Shown here piece after piece: positions 53,464 through 62,626 of a stretch of 64,000 nt of DNA. The position numbers were made by a program, and so were the translations under genes. How positions within the stretch are numbered: the first letter of the stretch is position 1; each line of letters begins with the position of its first letter. The notes under the pieces were generated by a model. That model made no database searches, was not told the origin of the DNA, and saw only the letters and a program-made list of their open reading frames with translations. The DNA lies in assembly GCF_900107255.1 (NCBI RefSeq), contig NZ_FNPH01000014.1, positions 1 to 64,000 on the forward strand. The letters run 5' to 3'. The DNA is from Micromonospora pattaloongensis. Its GTDB lineage: Bacteria; Actinomycetota; Actinomycetes; Mycobacteriales; Micromonosporaceae.

Positions 53464-54090
53464 GTGGCCGAGCGCGAAACCGTGGACATGTGGTTCGACC
53501 CGATCTGCCCGTGGGCATGGCTCACCTCGCGGTGGCTGCTCGAGGTGGAGAAGGTGCGTCCACTCGACATCCGATTCCACGTGATGAGTCTGTCGGTGCT
53601 CAACGAGGGACGGGAACTGCCCGAGCAGTACGTCGAGCTGATGCAGAAGGGCTGGGGCCCGGTGCGGATGTGCATCGCGGCCGAGCAGAAGTACGGCAAC
53701 CAGGTGCTGCGTGACCTCTACACGGCGCTGGGCACCCGCATCCACCTCGGCAAGCAGGAGCTCGGCCCGGAGCTGTACGCCGCGGCGCTCACCGACGCGG
53801 GGCTGGATCCGGCGCTGGCCGCGGCCGCCGACTCGACCGACCACGACGACGCGCTGCGGGTCAGCCACAACGCCGGGATGAAGCCGGTCGGCACCGACGT
53901 CGGTACCCCGGTCATCCATGCCCCCGGCCCGCGGTCCGGCGAGCAGATCGCGTTCTTCGGCCCGGTGGTCACCCCCGCGCCGAAAGGTGAGGCCGCGGGG
54001 CGGCTCTGGGACGGCGTGGTGCTGGTCGCCGGTACGCCCGGCTTCTACGAGCTGAAGCGCTCGCGCGACGAGGACCCGCGCTTCGACTGA
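53464..54090 (+). CDS. DsbA-family protein similar to mycothiol-dependent Rv2466c, single Cys
   Basis: A 208-residue thioredoxin-fold protein with an inserted helical domain, closely following M. tuberculosis Rv2466c: VDMWFDPICPWAWLTSRWLLE at the N-terminus, HVMSLSVLNEGRELPEQY, then WGPVRMCIAAEQKYGN, SHNAGMKPVGTDVGTPVIH and AFFGPVVTPAP. Rv2466c is a mycothiol-dependent reductase with a CPWC site; here the site is CPWA (Cys15, Ala18), so only one active-site Cys remains and a monothiol mechanism with mycothiol would be needed. The start is GTG 53464. No neighbour hints at a substrate. Confidence 0.85.
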   Translation: MAERETVDMWFDPICPWAWLTSRWLLEVEKVRPLDIRFHVMSLSVLNEGRELPEQYVELMQKGWGPVRMCIAAEQKYGNQVLRDLYTALGTRIHLGKQELGPELYAAALTDAGLDPALAAAADSTDHDDALRVSHNAGMKPVGTDVGTPVIHAPGPRSGEQIAFFGPVVTPAPKGEAAGRLWDGVVLVAGTPGFYELKRSRDEDPRFD

Positions 54091-54225
54091 CCACCCGTGC
54101 TCCCTCCGGTGTGACGGTGCCGGCGCGTCGCACACCGTGTACGTGTCCGGCCCCGGCGACGGTCGTTGCGCAGGATGTCCAGCCGGCGACCGCCGCGTCG
54201 CCCCCGTCGCACCGGAGGGATGATC

Positions 54226-54591
54226 ATGGCTGAACACGACTCCACGTCCTGGGACGACCTGCCCGTGCTGCGCGACGCGATCGCCGCCAGCCTCGGCGCG
54301 GTGTACTGGACGGTGCACGACGGCGGCTGGCCGGAGGACCAGGCGACCCCTCCGGACGGCGTCGGCGACCTGCTGGCGACGCCGGTCGTGGTCGGCGCGG
54401 CGCCGTTCGGCCCCGAGGAGCGCCCGCTCGCCCCGATCGTCGAGTCCGGCGCCGATCCGCTGACGCTCATCGTGCGCGACGTGCAGATCCCGGCGCCGGC
54501 ACCGGCGCCGCCGACGCTGGCCCCCGCCCCGCCGCTGGCGCCGGCTCCCGCGCGCCCCGGTCGGCACCGGCGGGTCGCCCGGGTCGCCTGA
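54226..54591 (+). CDS. Conserved hypothetical protein
   Basis: A 121-residue protein beginning MAEHDSTSWDDLPVLRDAIA. The first about 80 residues are acidic and probably folded (SLGAVYWTVHDGGWPEDQAT). The C-terminus is a Pro/Ala repeat ending in basic RPGRHRRVARVA. No family recognised and no membrane segment. ATG 54226 has GGAGG at 54214-54218; ATG 54220 is an in-frame alternative. It stands between the Rv2466c-like gene and DUF1015. Confidence 0.55.
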   Translation: MAEHDSTSWDDLPVLRDAIAASLGAVYWTVHDGGWPEDQATPPDGVGDLLATPVVVGAAPFGPEERPLAPIVESGADPLTLIVRDVQIPAPAPAPPTLAPAPPLAPAPARPGRHRRVARVA

Positions 54592-54672
54592 TCCGGGCCC
54601 CGGCTGTCCAGCCGGTGGACACGGCGGGGTATCCGACGCCGGTGCCGGGACGCGACGGTACCGTCACTGACC

Positions 54673-55872
54673 ATGACGGTTGTCCACCCGATCACCCGAG
54701 CCTGGATCACCACCGGCGAGACCGGCGCGCAGAACTACGACGAGTTCGCCAACGACGCGGAGATCACCGCGATCATCGAGGCGAACCCGCGCAGCGCGCT
54801 CGCCATCGAGATGCCCCACCGGGCGCCCGCGAGCGTCGGCCGGTCGTTCCTGGAGTGCCTGCCGGACGCGGCGGTCCGGCTCGCCGAGGCGAAGGCCGAC
54901 GGCAGCTACACCCCGGCCGAGCGGGTGGTCGTCCTCTACCGGATCACCGAGCCGGCGAGCGACGCCGCCGCGTACGGGATGTTCGGGCTGGTCGACACGG
55001 ACCAGATCTCGACCAGCGCGGACGAGCCCGGCCTGGTGATCCGCAACGAGGACGTCTTCATCGAGAAGGTCCGGGAGCGGGTGGCGCTGGCCGAGGCGGT
55101 CGGGCACCTGCTCTCGCCCGTACTGCTGCTGCAGACCGCGCGCGGCGCGGAGCTGCACGCGGCGCTGGCCGCGGCGTGCGAGGGCGCCGGCGCCCCGGCG
55201 GCGACCGACATCGACCAGGCCGGCCGCACCCACGCGATCTGGCTGCTCGGGCCGGGCGCCGCCCAGGACGAGCTCTGCGCGCTCGCCGGCGGTGGTGAGC
55301 TGGTGGTCGCCGACGGCAATCACCGCAGCCTCGCGGCCCAGATCGGCGAGCTGCCGCGCTTCCTCGCGGTGATCACGACGCCGGACTCGGTCGCGATCCA
55401 GCCCTACAACCGGCTGGTCAGCGAGCTGACCACCACGCCGGCCGAGCTGGTCGCCCGGCTGGAGGCGGCGGGCGCCGTCGTCGAGCCGCTCGCGGGCCCG
55501 TCGACCGTGCCGGCGACGGGCGGGACGGTGCACCTGTACACCGGGGGCCGGGCCTACGCGGTGACGCTGCCGGCCGGGCCGGGCAGCGTGGTGGAGAACC
55601 TCGACCACGCGGTCGTCGAGCGGGTGCTGCTGCGCGACGCGCTCGGACTAGACCCCGGCGACAAGCGGATCACCTACGTCGGTGGGGACTACCCGGCGTC
55701 CTGGCTGGCCGCCGAGGTCGACGCCGGCCGGGCGGAGCTGGCGATCCTGATCGCGCCGGTCACCGTCGACGACTTCGTCGCGGTGAACCTGGCCCGCCAG
55801 AAGATGCCGCGCAAGAGCACCTGGTTCACCCCGAAGGCGCGCGGCGGGCTCGTTCTGGCCCAGCTCGGCTGA
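54673..55872 (+). CDS. DUF1015 family protein
   Basis: A 399-residue soluble protein of the DUF1015 family, recognised by the core VVADGNHRSLAAQIGELPRF and the preceding ISTSADEPGLVIRNEDVF. Some family members (SerK-like) are ADP-dependent serine kinases; whether this one is cannot be decided from sequence alone. The N-terminal part YDEFANDAEITAIIEANPRS is typical. ATG 54673 is the only sensible start. It lies alone, 70 bp before rpiB. Confidence 0.78.
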   Translation: MTVVHPITRAWITTGETGAQNYDEFANDAEITAIIEANPRSALAIEMPHRAPASVGRSFLECLPDAAVRLAEAKADGSYTPAERVVVLYRITEPASDAAAYGMFGLVDTDQISTSADEPGLVIRNEDVFIEKVRERVALAEAVGHLLSPVLLLQTARGAELHAALAAACEGAGAPAATDIDQAGRTHAIWLLGPGAAQDELCALAGGGELVVADGNHRSLAAQIGELPRFLAVITTPDSVAIQPYNRLVSELTTTPAELVARLEAAGAVVEPLAGPSTVPATGGTVHLYTGGRAYAVTLPAGPGSVVENLDHAVVERVLLRDALGLDPGDKRITYVGGDYPASWLAAEVDAGRAELAILIAPVTVDDFVAVNLARQKMPRKSTWFTPKARGGLVLAQLG

Positions 55873-55942
55873 GGCGTCCGCATTCCGGCGGCGGGCGTCC
55901 CCGCGCACGCCGCCGGGATCCGGGGCTGACAGACTGCGCGGT

Positions 55943-56410
55943 ATGCGCGTCTACCTGGGAGCCGACCACGCCGGCTACGAGCTGAAGGTGCACCTCGTCA
56001 ACCACCTGGGCAAGCAGGGGTACGAGGTGGTCGACGTCGGGCCGCACGTCTTCGACCCGGACGACGACTACCCGGTGTTCTGCTTCCACGCCGGCACCCG
56101 GGTGGTCGCGGACGCCGGCAGTCTCGGCGTGGTCATCGGCGGCTCGGGCAACGGCGAGCAGATCGCCGCGAACAAGGTCCGGGGCGTTCGGGCGGCGCTG
56201 GCCTGGAGCGTGGAGACCGCGCAACTGGCGCGCGAGCACAACGACGCCAACGTGGTCGCCATCGGGGCGCGGCAGCACACCCTCGACGAGGCGACCGCAA
56301 TCGTGGAGGCGTTCCTGACCACCCCGTTCTCCGGCGGCGAGCGGCACAGCCGACGCATCTCGCAGGTCGGCGCGTACGAGGAGTCGGGCGAGCTGCCCGA
56401 GCTTCCGTAA
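55943..56410 (+). CDS. rpiB: Ribose-5-phosphate isomerase B
   Basis: A 155-residue RpiB of the pentose-phosphate pathway: GADHAGYELKVHL at the N-terminus, GGSGNGEQIAANKVRGVRAA in the middle, and ARQHTLDEATAIVEAFLTT. The E. coli-type catalytic Cys is absent; the GSGNGEQ form, with Glu as base, is that of M. tuberculosis RpiB. All other substrate residues appear present. ATG 55943 gives the canonical MRVYLGADH start. Its 3' end is 4 bp from the convergent small gene. Confidence 0.92.
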   Translation: MRVYLGADHAGYELKVHLVNHLGKQGYEVVDVGPHVFDPDDDYPVFCFHAGTRVVADAGSLGVVIGGSGNGEQIAANKVRGVRAALAWSVETAQLAREHNDANVVAIGARQHTLDEATAIVEAFLTTPFSGGERHSRRISQVGAYEESGELPELP

Positions 56411-56414
56411 CGGG

Positions 56415-56768
56415 TCAGCGCCCGCTGCGGGGCAGCTCCTCGCGGGGCACCCAGTTGCGGCGCACGACCACGAGCCGCTGCTCGGCCTCGGCCAGGTCGG
56501 CGTCGCTCGGCCGGGCGGCGTCCCGGGCCCGCAGCGCCGCAGTGACGCTCACCTGGGACGCCCCCGAGCCCACCAGGCCGCGCAGCCCGCGCTCGGCCTC
56601 GCGCTCCTCGGCCGACGCCCCGGCCGCGCCGCCGCCCCGTCGCGACCGGCCGGCCGTCGGCTCCGGGTCGTTCACGTCGGCCGTGGTCGCGAAGCGGTCG
56701 CCCGCGTCGTCGACGCCGCCCGGGGGAGAGTGCCGCAGGCGGCGTCGCCGCCGCTCGGGATCCGCCAT
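56415..56768 (-). CDS. Conserved hypothetical protein
   Basis: A 117-residue charged protein: a basic N-terminus (ADPERRRRRLRHSPPGG), a disordered acidic-basic middle and a C-terminal helical part (SVTAALRARDAARPSDADLA followed by EAEQRLVVVRRNWVP). No known domain. ATG 56768 is chosen; the frame is open upstream to 56927 without homology. It is conserved beside rpiB in related genomes as far as I recall, which supports it being real. Convergent with rpiB and divergent from the next membrane protein. Confidence 0.6.
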   Translation of the reverse strand: MADPERRRRRLRHSPPGGVDDAGDRFATTADVNDPEPTAGRSRRGGGAAGASAEEREAERGLRGLVGSGASQVSVTAALRARDAARPSDADLAEAEQRLVVVRRNWVPREELPRSGR

Positions 56769-56925
56769 GTGCCGACCGTACCGCGCCGGCCGACCGCGGT
56801 CGCGACACCTTCCGTCGCGTTCAACGCCAACGGCGCGGGTTCGGCGACCGTTTTGTCGGGTCGCTTCTGTCAAGATGGATGGGGTGCGGCGGCGGGTCCG
56901 GGGTCGCGGGCCGCGGGGAGGAATC

Positions 56926-57453
56926 ATGACAGATCAGACGGAGCACTGGGCGGAGCGCACGGTGGAGGCCCCGCCGCGGACGGGCGCATTCCATCGCGGG
57001 GTGGCCCAGGTGGGCCCGCGCGTCGAGCCGCGCACGGTGGGCTTCGACGCGGCGCACGAGCCGACCGGCACGGGCTGGCCCGAGGCGGTCGAGCCGCAGC
57101 CGCGCCGGCCGATGGCGTACCACCTGGCGCAGCTGCGCCGCGGCGGCGAGTGGAGCGGCGCCGGCGGGCTCTTCGCGTTCGTCTGCTGGGGCATCTGGGC
57201 GATCTCGGCGCGCGGCAACCTCACCAGCCCGGTCCTCGCCTTTCTGCTCAGCCTCTTCGTCGCGATCGGGCTGTTCGCGCTCTGCCGGCTGATCGGCCGC
57301 GTGGTGCTGGAGCGGTATCTGCGGCGGACGCGGCGCACCGCCCGGCCCTCGCACCTGATCACCGGCGCCTTCCTGGTCGCCGTCGGCATCGCCTACCTGC
57401 GTCAGACGGAGTGGGTCGTGGCGGCGTGGAACTGGCTGTCCGGCCTGTTCTGA
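56926..57453 (+). CDS. Small integral membrane protein
   Basis: A 175-residue protein with a soluble N-terminal region (about 1-80) and three membrane segments (about 85-100, 105-125 and 148-170). No family recognised. ATG 56926 has GGGGAGGA upstream, a strong ribosome site. It lies alone ahead of the PAP2 gene with 57 bp between, so may be co-transcribed with it. Confidence 0.65.
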   Translation: MTDQTEHWAERTVEAPPRTGAFHRGVAQVGPRVEPRTVGFDAAHEPTGTGWPEAVEPQPRRPMAYHLAQLRRGGEWSGAGGLFAFVCWGIWAISARGNLTSPVLAFLLSLFVAIGLFALCRLIGRVVLERYLRRTRRTARPSHLITGAFLVAVGIAYLRQTEWVVAAWNWLSGLF

Positions 57454-57510
57454 CGAGAATTCGCCGGACCGGGTGATTCCGCGCCGGCCTCGCGGGGTAG
57501 CTTGCCGCGC

Positions 57511-58392
57511 ATGCGAGGTCGGTCAAAGGGATTGATGGCGGCGGTCCTACTTCTGCTGGCCGCTGTGCACGTCGCGGTCTTCATCCAGGTGTGGTGGTTC
57601 TTCGTCCACACCAGACGCGGACAGCAGCTCGACACGCTCGGGCTGGCCGGCAACAGCATCGGCCGTGACCGCGTCGACGGCATCACCGACACCGTCCTCA
57701 ACGCGATGTCGGTGGCGTCGCTGGCGATCGCGACCGCGGTGATCGTCTTCATCGCGCTGATCCGGCGCCGCATCATGCTCGCGCTGATGGCCGCTCTGCT
57801 CGTCCTCGGCGCCAACCTGACCACGCAGCTCGTCAAGTACCTGACCGTCCGGCCCGACCTCGGGATCGACCCGGAACGCGCCGGCGCCGGCAACAGCCTC
57901 CCCAGTGGACACACCGCGGTCGCCGCGTCGGTCGCGGTGGCCCTGGTGCTGGTGGTGCCGGCGCGGGTACGGGGCCTGGCGGCGGTCCTGGGCGCCGCAT
58001 ACGCCGCGGTCGCCGGCGTCGCCACTCTGTCCGCCGGCTGGCACCGGCCCAGCGACGCGGTGGCGTCGCTGCTGATGGTGGGGGCGTGGGCGGCGTTCGC
58101 CGGCTTCGTGCTCGTGCTGACCCAACCCGCGAGCGCCGAGATGGAGCCCGGGGCCGGGCACCGGCTCGCGGTCACCCTGCTGGCGCTCGCCGGGGTGCTG
58201 TTGCTGGCGGCCGCCGCGGTCGCCCTCACCGTGAACGAACCGGTGTCGGCGATTCCCCCGGAAGAGCTCAGCCGGCGGCGGCTCTCCGTCGCGTACGGCG
58301 GCGGGGCGGCCGCGATCGCGGGGACCGCCGCACTGGTGATGGCGCTCGTGCTCGCCCCCGTGCACCGGGTGGTGCTGCGGCGGACCGGCTGA
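57511..58392 (+). CDS. PAP2 family phosphatase
   Basis: A 293-residue integral membrane phosphatase. The PAP2 triad is visible: KYLTVRPDLG (KxxxxxxRP), NSLPSGHTAVAAS (PSGH) and AGWHRPSDAVASLL (SRxxxxxHxxxD-like). At least six membrane segments are predicted, with two extra at the C-terminus (about 215-240 and 265-285). It would dephosphorylate lipid phosphates such as phosphatidic acid or undecaprenyl pyrophosphate on the outer membrane face. ATG 57511 (MRGRSKG) is preferred to TTG 57502. It converges on the CBM2-like gene. Confidence 0.85.
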   Translation: MRGRSKGLMAAVLLLLAAVHVAVFIQVWWFFVHTRRGQQLDTLGLAGNSIGRDRVDGITDTVLNAMSVASLAIATAVIVFIALIRRRIMLALMAALLVLGANLTTQLVKYLTVRPDLGIDPERAGAGNSLPSGHTAVAASVAVALVLVVPARVRGLAAVLGAAYAAVAGVATLSAGWHRPSDAVASLLMVGAWAAFAGFVLVLTQPASAEMEPGAGHRLAVTLLALAGVLLLAAAAVALTVNEPVSAIPPEELSRRRLSVAYGGGAAAIAGTAALVMALVLAPVHRVVLRRTG

Positions 58393-58395
58393 GCG

Positions 58396-59094
58396 TCAGT
58401 CCGCGGTCATCTCGCAGGGGCGGCCATCGACCGTGCACTCGGTCGGGGCGGCCCCGAGCAGCGCGCCGCCGACGGTGAACCGCACCTCCACCGAGCGGCC
58501 GGGCGCCAGTGGCGGGCCGCCGGACTCGGGGACGAACGTCCAGGTCTGCTCGGACTGCCGCGCCTGCGCCCCGCTCACCTGCGTCACGGTGCGGCCCCGA
58601 CCGGGGACCGTGACCACCAGGGTCCAGCCGGCCGCCGGTGCGGCACCGGGGTTGGTGATGACGACCGAGACCCGATGACTGAGCAGCGTGCTGTCGAGGG
58701 TGGCGTACCGCGCGGTGAGCACGACCGGCGTCGACTCCGGCCGCGGTGTCCGGCGCCCATCGGTCGGGGCGGGAGCAGACGACCCGGGCGCGGCGAGCGA
58801 CACCGGGGAGGCCGCGCCGGCGTGCGGTCCGGGGCTGCCCGCAGGCGGCGTCGCGGCCGCGTCGGCCGGCGGCGGCGCGGAGGCCGGAACGACCGGGCGC
58901 GGGCCGGGAAGCAGCACCACCACGATGGTGGCGACGCCGCCGAGGACGGCGAGCGCCCCGGCGGCGATCCCGCTGAGGGCCCGGTCGCCCAGCCGCCGCC
59001 GGGCGGCGCGGAGCCGATCACGCAGCGCCGTCAGCGGGACCGCGGTCAGGTCGAGCAGGGCGACGGGCACCGTCCGCCGGGGGCGCTGCGTCAC
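58396..59094 (-). CDS. Membrane-anchored protein with CBM2-like extracellular domain
   Basis: A 232-residue type II-like protein: a basic cytoplasmic N-region, one membrane segment at about 39-62, a long Pro/Ala/Thr linker (to about 118), then a beta-sandwich of about 100 residues (LSHRVSVVITNPGAAPAAGW, WTFVPESGGPPLAPGRSVEV) resembling carbohydrate-binding module family 2, with Cys residues in TECTVDGRPC near the end. The CBM resemblance is by pattern. The start is GTG 59094 after GGAAGGAAA. It lies 76 bp downstream of DUF742 on the same strand, so may be the outer-surface output of that gene group. Confidence 0.7.
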   Translation of the reverse strand: MTQRPRRTVPVALLDLTAVPLTALRDRLRAARRRLGDRALSGIAAGALAVLGGVATIVVVLLPGPRPVVPASAPPPADAAATPPAGSPGPHAGAASPVSLAAPGSSAPAPTDGRRTPRPESTPVVLTARYATLDSTLLSHRVSVVITNPGAAPAAGWTLVVTVPGRGRTVTQVSGAQARQSEQTWTFVPESGGPPLAPGRSVEVRFTVGGALLGAAPTECTVDGRPCEMTAD

Positions 59095-59170
59095 GAGGTT
59101 TCCTTCCGTACGTTGTCAGGTCGCGCCAGCCGGTCGGCGGGGGCGCGACGGGTCACCGCGGGCGCGCCGG

Positions 59171-59548
59171 TCAGAGCGCGCGCAACCCGACGAGCACCGC
59201 CCGCAGCAGGCCGTCCGGCACCGCGTCGGCGGGCGTCGGCGGCTGGTGCGCCTCGATCAGTCCGGCCTCCAGCAGGTCGCCGAGGAGCACCCGCACGGTG
59301 CCCGCCGGCAGATCCAGCTCGGCGGCGAGCTCGGCGACCGAGCACGGCCCGGCGCACCGGGCGAGGAGCTCGGCCTCCTCCGGGGAGAGCGTCGCGGCCT
59401 GCTCCGGCGCGGGGGGCCGTCGGGCGATCACCAGCGTGATCAGGTCGAACGCGCCCCGGCTGGGCGCCGTCCGCCCGCGCGTCATCAGGTACGGCCGGAC
59501 GACCGGGCCGTCGTCGCCGTACCGCGGGCGCACCTGCGACGGTTCCAC
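59171..59548 (-). CDS. DUF742 protein (CvnC-type)
   Basis: A 125-residue protein of the DUF742 family found in actinobacterial conservons. VRPYLMTRGRTAPSRGAFDL is the family N-terminus, followed by a winged-helix-like LLARCAGPCSVAELAAELDL and PAGTVRVLLGDLLEAGLIEA. Conservons usually carry a sensor kinase, a roadblock protein, DUF742 and a Ras-like GTPase; here the kinase and GTPase are missing. The start is GTG 59548, 6 bp after the roadblock stop. Partner likely the roadblock protein upstream. Confidence 0.88.
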   Translation of the reverse strand: MEPSQVRPRYGDDGPVVRPYLMTRGRTAPSRGAFDLITLVIARRPPAPEQAATLSPEEAELLARCAGPCSVAELAAELDLPAGTVRVLLGDLLEAGLIEAHQPPTPADAVPDGLLRAVLVGLRAL

Positions 59549-59554
59549 CGTGGA

Positions 59555-59977
59555 TCACCCTGCCGTGACCGGCGGTCGCGACGGATCGCCGAAGGGTGGG
59601 AGGTGCAGGTCGAGCCGGCCGGCGAAGAGCGCCACCTCGTACGCGATGGAGGCCACCTCCGAGTCGGCGGCGAAGAGCACGGCGAGGATCGCGCCGCCGC
59701 TGGTCGCGGCGATGAACAGGAACCCATTGCCCATCTCGACGATGATCTGGCGGACCCCGCCGCTGCCGGAATGCTCCCCGGCCGCCACGGCCAGCGCCCG
59801 CAGCCCCGCCACCACGCTGGAGAGCTGCTCGGCGAGCTCCTCGTCCACCCCGGTGGTCGCGGCGAGCAGCAGCCCGTCGGGGGAGAGCGCGACCGCGTGC
59901 TCGGCCTCCGGCACCCGGGCGACGAGCTGGTCCAGTAACTGCGCGAGGTTGCCGGTCGTGACCGTCGGAAGCGCCAC
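59555..59977 (-). CDS. Roadblock/LC7 domain protein (CvnB-type)
   Basis: A 140-residue roadblock/LC7 protein: VTTGNLAQLLDQLVARVPEA, HAVALSPDGLLLAATTGVD, ELAEQLSSVVAGLRALA and a GGVRQIIVEMGNGFLFI strand. Such proteins activate Ras-like GTPases (MglB) or act as conservon adaptors. No GTPase gene is adjacent, so the partner is either elsewhere or replaced by the DUF742 and Hsp70/LuxR proteins. GTG 59977 has an AGAGGA ribosome site. The gene lies 54 bp after the LuxR-type regulator stop. Confidence 0.9.
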   Translation of the reverse strand: MALPTVTTGNLAQLLDQLVARVPEAEHAVALSPDGLLLAATTGVDEELAEQLSSVVAGLRALAVAAGEHSGSGGVRQIIVEMGNGFLFIAATSGGAILAVLFAADSEVASIAYEVALFAGRLDLHLPPFGDPSRPPVTAG

Positions 59978-60031
59978 CTGTCGTCCTCTTTCTGCCGTCG
60001 TCGAGGGTCCGGGCGTACGGGTCGTGCGGGA

Positions 60032-62626
60032 TCACTCCGTGGGGCGTCGGGGCCAGGGCGGGCGGGTTCGGCGGTCGCCGGCGCGGTCGGCGGCCATGTC
60101 CCGCAGTCGGGCCAGCAGCTCACCCCGGTTCGCGCACCCCAGCCGCTGCCGCATCCGCGCCACGTGGTGCTCGACGGTCTTCGCCGAGATGAACAGCCGG
60201 TCGCCGATCTGCTTGTACGTCAGTCCGGCCAGGACGAGGTCCGCCACCTCCAGCTCGCGGTCGCTGAGCCGCCCCTCGTTCGGCGTCGGTGACGCCTCCG
60301 CGATCTGCTCGGCGGGGGCGTCGGCGCCGGCCGCGGCCCCCTTGTGGCTGGCCGGCCGGCCCTGCAGCAGCCGCGCGCAGTCCAGCAGCGTCGTCATCGC
60401 GCGCCGGTCGGACGTCCGGATCGCCGCCTGACCGGCCAGTCGCGCCCCGTCCCAGGAGAGCCCGGCGTCGTGCAGGCCCCGGGCGGCGGCCTCCACCCGC
60501 ACCGGGTCGACCGTCCCGCGCAGCACCTCCACCCAGCTCTGCGCGGCGGCCGCCACCACCGCGCCGTACCGGGTGTGTCCGGCGGTGGCGGCCAGCGCGG
60601 CGACGTGTTCGTCGGCGACGTCGGGCTGCTCGGCGACGATCGCCGCGTGCAGGCCGTTCCAGTGCAGGGGCGCGGCCCAGAGCGGCGGGTCGCCGAGCCG
60701 TTCGAGCAGCAGCCGGGCCGCCTCCAGGTGGGTGCCGAGCCGGGCCTGTTCGCCGAGGCGCGCGGCCGCGATGGCGAACTCGCCCAGCGGCAGCAACGTG
60801 AACAGGTCGACGGGGTGCCGGACGAGCGCGTCGCGGGCGTGCGACCAGCCGCGGTGCAGCGCGGCCAGGTCGCTGTTGCGGCGCGCGATCCCGACCTCCA
60901 GGCCGGTGGCGAAGAGCAGGTCCCGTGGTTCGAGCCGGGCGCCCCCGGCGGTGACGCCGACGAGGTGCTCGGCGGCGGCCGCGGTCCGGCCGCGCAGCAT
61001 CAGCGCCCACGCGTACAGCAGGCGGTGCCGGCGCGCCAACAGCGGACCGCCGGTGCGGGTCGCGACCGCCCGGTCCAGCGCGGACTCACCGATCTCGAAC
61101 TCCCCGCTGTGCAGGGCGACCAGCGCGGCGAGCGCCGCCGGGCTGTCGGGCAGCAGCACGGCCTGGCCCGCCGGCTCGAGCAGCGCCGCCGCCTGCACCA
61201 GCGCGGAGAGCGCGGTGGTCGGTGCCCCGGACAGCGTCTCCCGTACGCCGCGCGCCATCAGCAGCGCCGCGCTGGCCAGCAGGGTCGGCGGGCCGTCGAC
61301 CGGCGGGTCCGCCACCACCCGGGTCAGCGTCGCGGGGTCGCCGGCGCCGGCTGCGCCGATGGCGCCGAAGACCGCCGACGACGCGCTGCCCGACCAGCGG
61401 TAGAGCTCCGCGCTGCGGCCGAGGTGGCCGCGGTGGGCCAGCGCGGTCGCGGCGACGGAGGCCCCTTCGGCGCGGTCCGGCGCGTGGTCGACCGCGATCA
61501 GGCGGTCGGCCAGCCGCAGCGCGGTGTCGAGATCACCGGCGAGCGCGGTCGCGCGGGCCCGGCGCGCGGCGGTCGGCCGGCCGGCGGCGCCGGCCGCGGC
61601 GAAGAGCTCGGCCGCGAGCGCCGGCTCGACGGGCAGCGCCTCGTCCCCGGCCGCCTCGAAGATCTCGGCCAGCGCGGCGCCGGCGACGCCGAGGCCGAGC
61701 AGCGGCCGGGCCAGCGGGAGCACGGGGCCGCCGCGGCGGAGCTGGAACTCGGCCAGCCGCTGCCACACCGCGACGCGGTGGGTGGCCGGGCTCAGCGCGG
61801 CGACCGCCCGCTTCACGATCGGGGGCAGGCGGTCGTCCGGCCCGAGCAGTCCGGTGGCCCGCGCCGCGGTCAGCAGGGCGTCCACCCGCGCGGGCTCCGT
61901 CGACAGCAGCGCGCCGAGCAGATCGATGGGGAGGTCGACGTCCGCGGCGGCGGCAAGCAGCAGCCGCCGGAGTTCGTCGTCGAGGCCGTCGAGGTCCGAC
62001 GCGAACGGCAGGATCGCGGACTGGGGAAGCTGCCCGGGAACCCCGGCGCCGTCCGTGCCGAGCAGCGCCCGCGCCAGCCGGTCGACGAACCGCGGGATCC
62101 CGGCGGTCTGCGCGTGGACGAACTCGACGGTGGCCGGACGGACGTCGGCGCCGGCCAGGAGCCGGAGCGCGGCGGCGGTGCGGTCCGGGGTGAACGGGTG
62201 CAGCAGCAGCGGGGGAGCGGTGCGGCGCAGCAGCTCGGTCAGCTCCGCCATTGCCGGCGGGCGTGGCCAGGGGCGGTAGCCGATCGCCAGCCGGGGCCCG
62301 CCCGGGACGGCCAGCCGCGCCAGCTCCCGCAGCCGATCCTCGTCGAGCAGGTGCGCGTCGTCGACCAGCACCACGCTGTCCGGACCGGGGTTCGCGGTCC
62401 GGTCCTGCCACGCGTCGACGACCGTCACCCCGGCCTGCCGGTAGCTGCGCTCCAGCGCGCGCAGCAGGACGGTCTTGCCGTACCCGCCGGGGGCCTGGAT
62501 GCCGACGCAGAGCGGCGCGTGCGGGTCGGCCTCGACCGCCGCGATCAGCGCTCTGGTCGGCGCGTCCAGGACGGGCTGCGGCTGGAGGGGTGTGCGCAGA
62601 CTCAACAGGGGCCTCACCGGTGTCAT
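60032..62626 (-). CDS. Large ATPase-type LuxR family regulator
   Basis: An 864-residue STAND-like regulator. An N-terminal P-loop GIQAPGGYGKTVLL (about 43-56, Lys51) with a Walker B SVVLVDDAHLLDE is followed by a long helical repeat region (about 280-760) and a C-terminal LuxR helix-turn-helix (about 790-850, LSDRELEVADLVLAGLTYKQ, then ISAKTVEHHVARMRQRLG). It resembles the MalT/IniR type. ATG 62626 overlaps the Hsp70 stop (ATGA), so it is co-translated with the Hsp70-like protein; the frame is open much further upstream but without homology. A sensing role through the Hsp70 partner is inference. Confidence 0.85.
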   Translation of the reverse strand: MTPVRPLLSLRTPLQPQPVLDAPTRALIAAVEADPHAPLCVGIQAPGGYGKTVLLRALERSYRQAGVTVVDAWQDRTANPGPDSVVLVDDAHLLDEDRLRELARLAVPGGPRLAIGYRPWPRPPAMAELTELLRRTAPPLLLHPFTPDRTAAALRLLAGADVRPATVEFVHAQTAGIPRFVDRLARALLGTDGAGVPGQLPQSAILPFASDLDGLDDELRRLLLAAAADVDLPIDLLGALLSTEPARVDALLTAARATGLLGPDDRLPPIVKRAVAALSPATHRVAVWQRLAEFQLRRGGPVLPLARPLLGLGVAGAALAEIFEAAGDEALPVEPALAAELFAAAGAAGRPTAARRARATALAGDLDTALRLADRLIAVDHAPDRAEGASVAATALAHRGHLGRSAELYRWSGSASSAVFGAIGAAGAGDPATLTRVVADPPVDGPPTLLASAALLMARGVRETLSGAPTTALSALVQAAALLEPAGQAVLLPDSPAALAALVALHSGEFEIGESALDRAVATRTGGPLLARRHRLLYAWALMLRGRTAAAAEHLVGVTAGGARLEPRDLLFATGLEVGIARRNSDLAALHRGWSHARDALVRHPVDLFTLLPLGEFAIAAARLGEQARLGTHLEAARLLLERLGDPPLWAAPLHWNGLHAAIVAEQPDVADEHVAALAATAGHTRYGAVVAAAAQSWVEVLRGTVDPVRVEAAARGLHDAGLSWDGARLAGQAAIRTSDRRAMTTLLDCARLLQGRPASHKGAAAGADAPAEQIAEASPTPNEGRLSDRELEVADLVLAGLTYKQIGDRLFISAKTVEHHVARMRQRLGCANRGELLARLRDMAADRAGDRRTRPPWPRRPTE

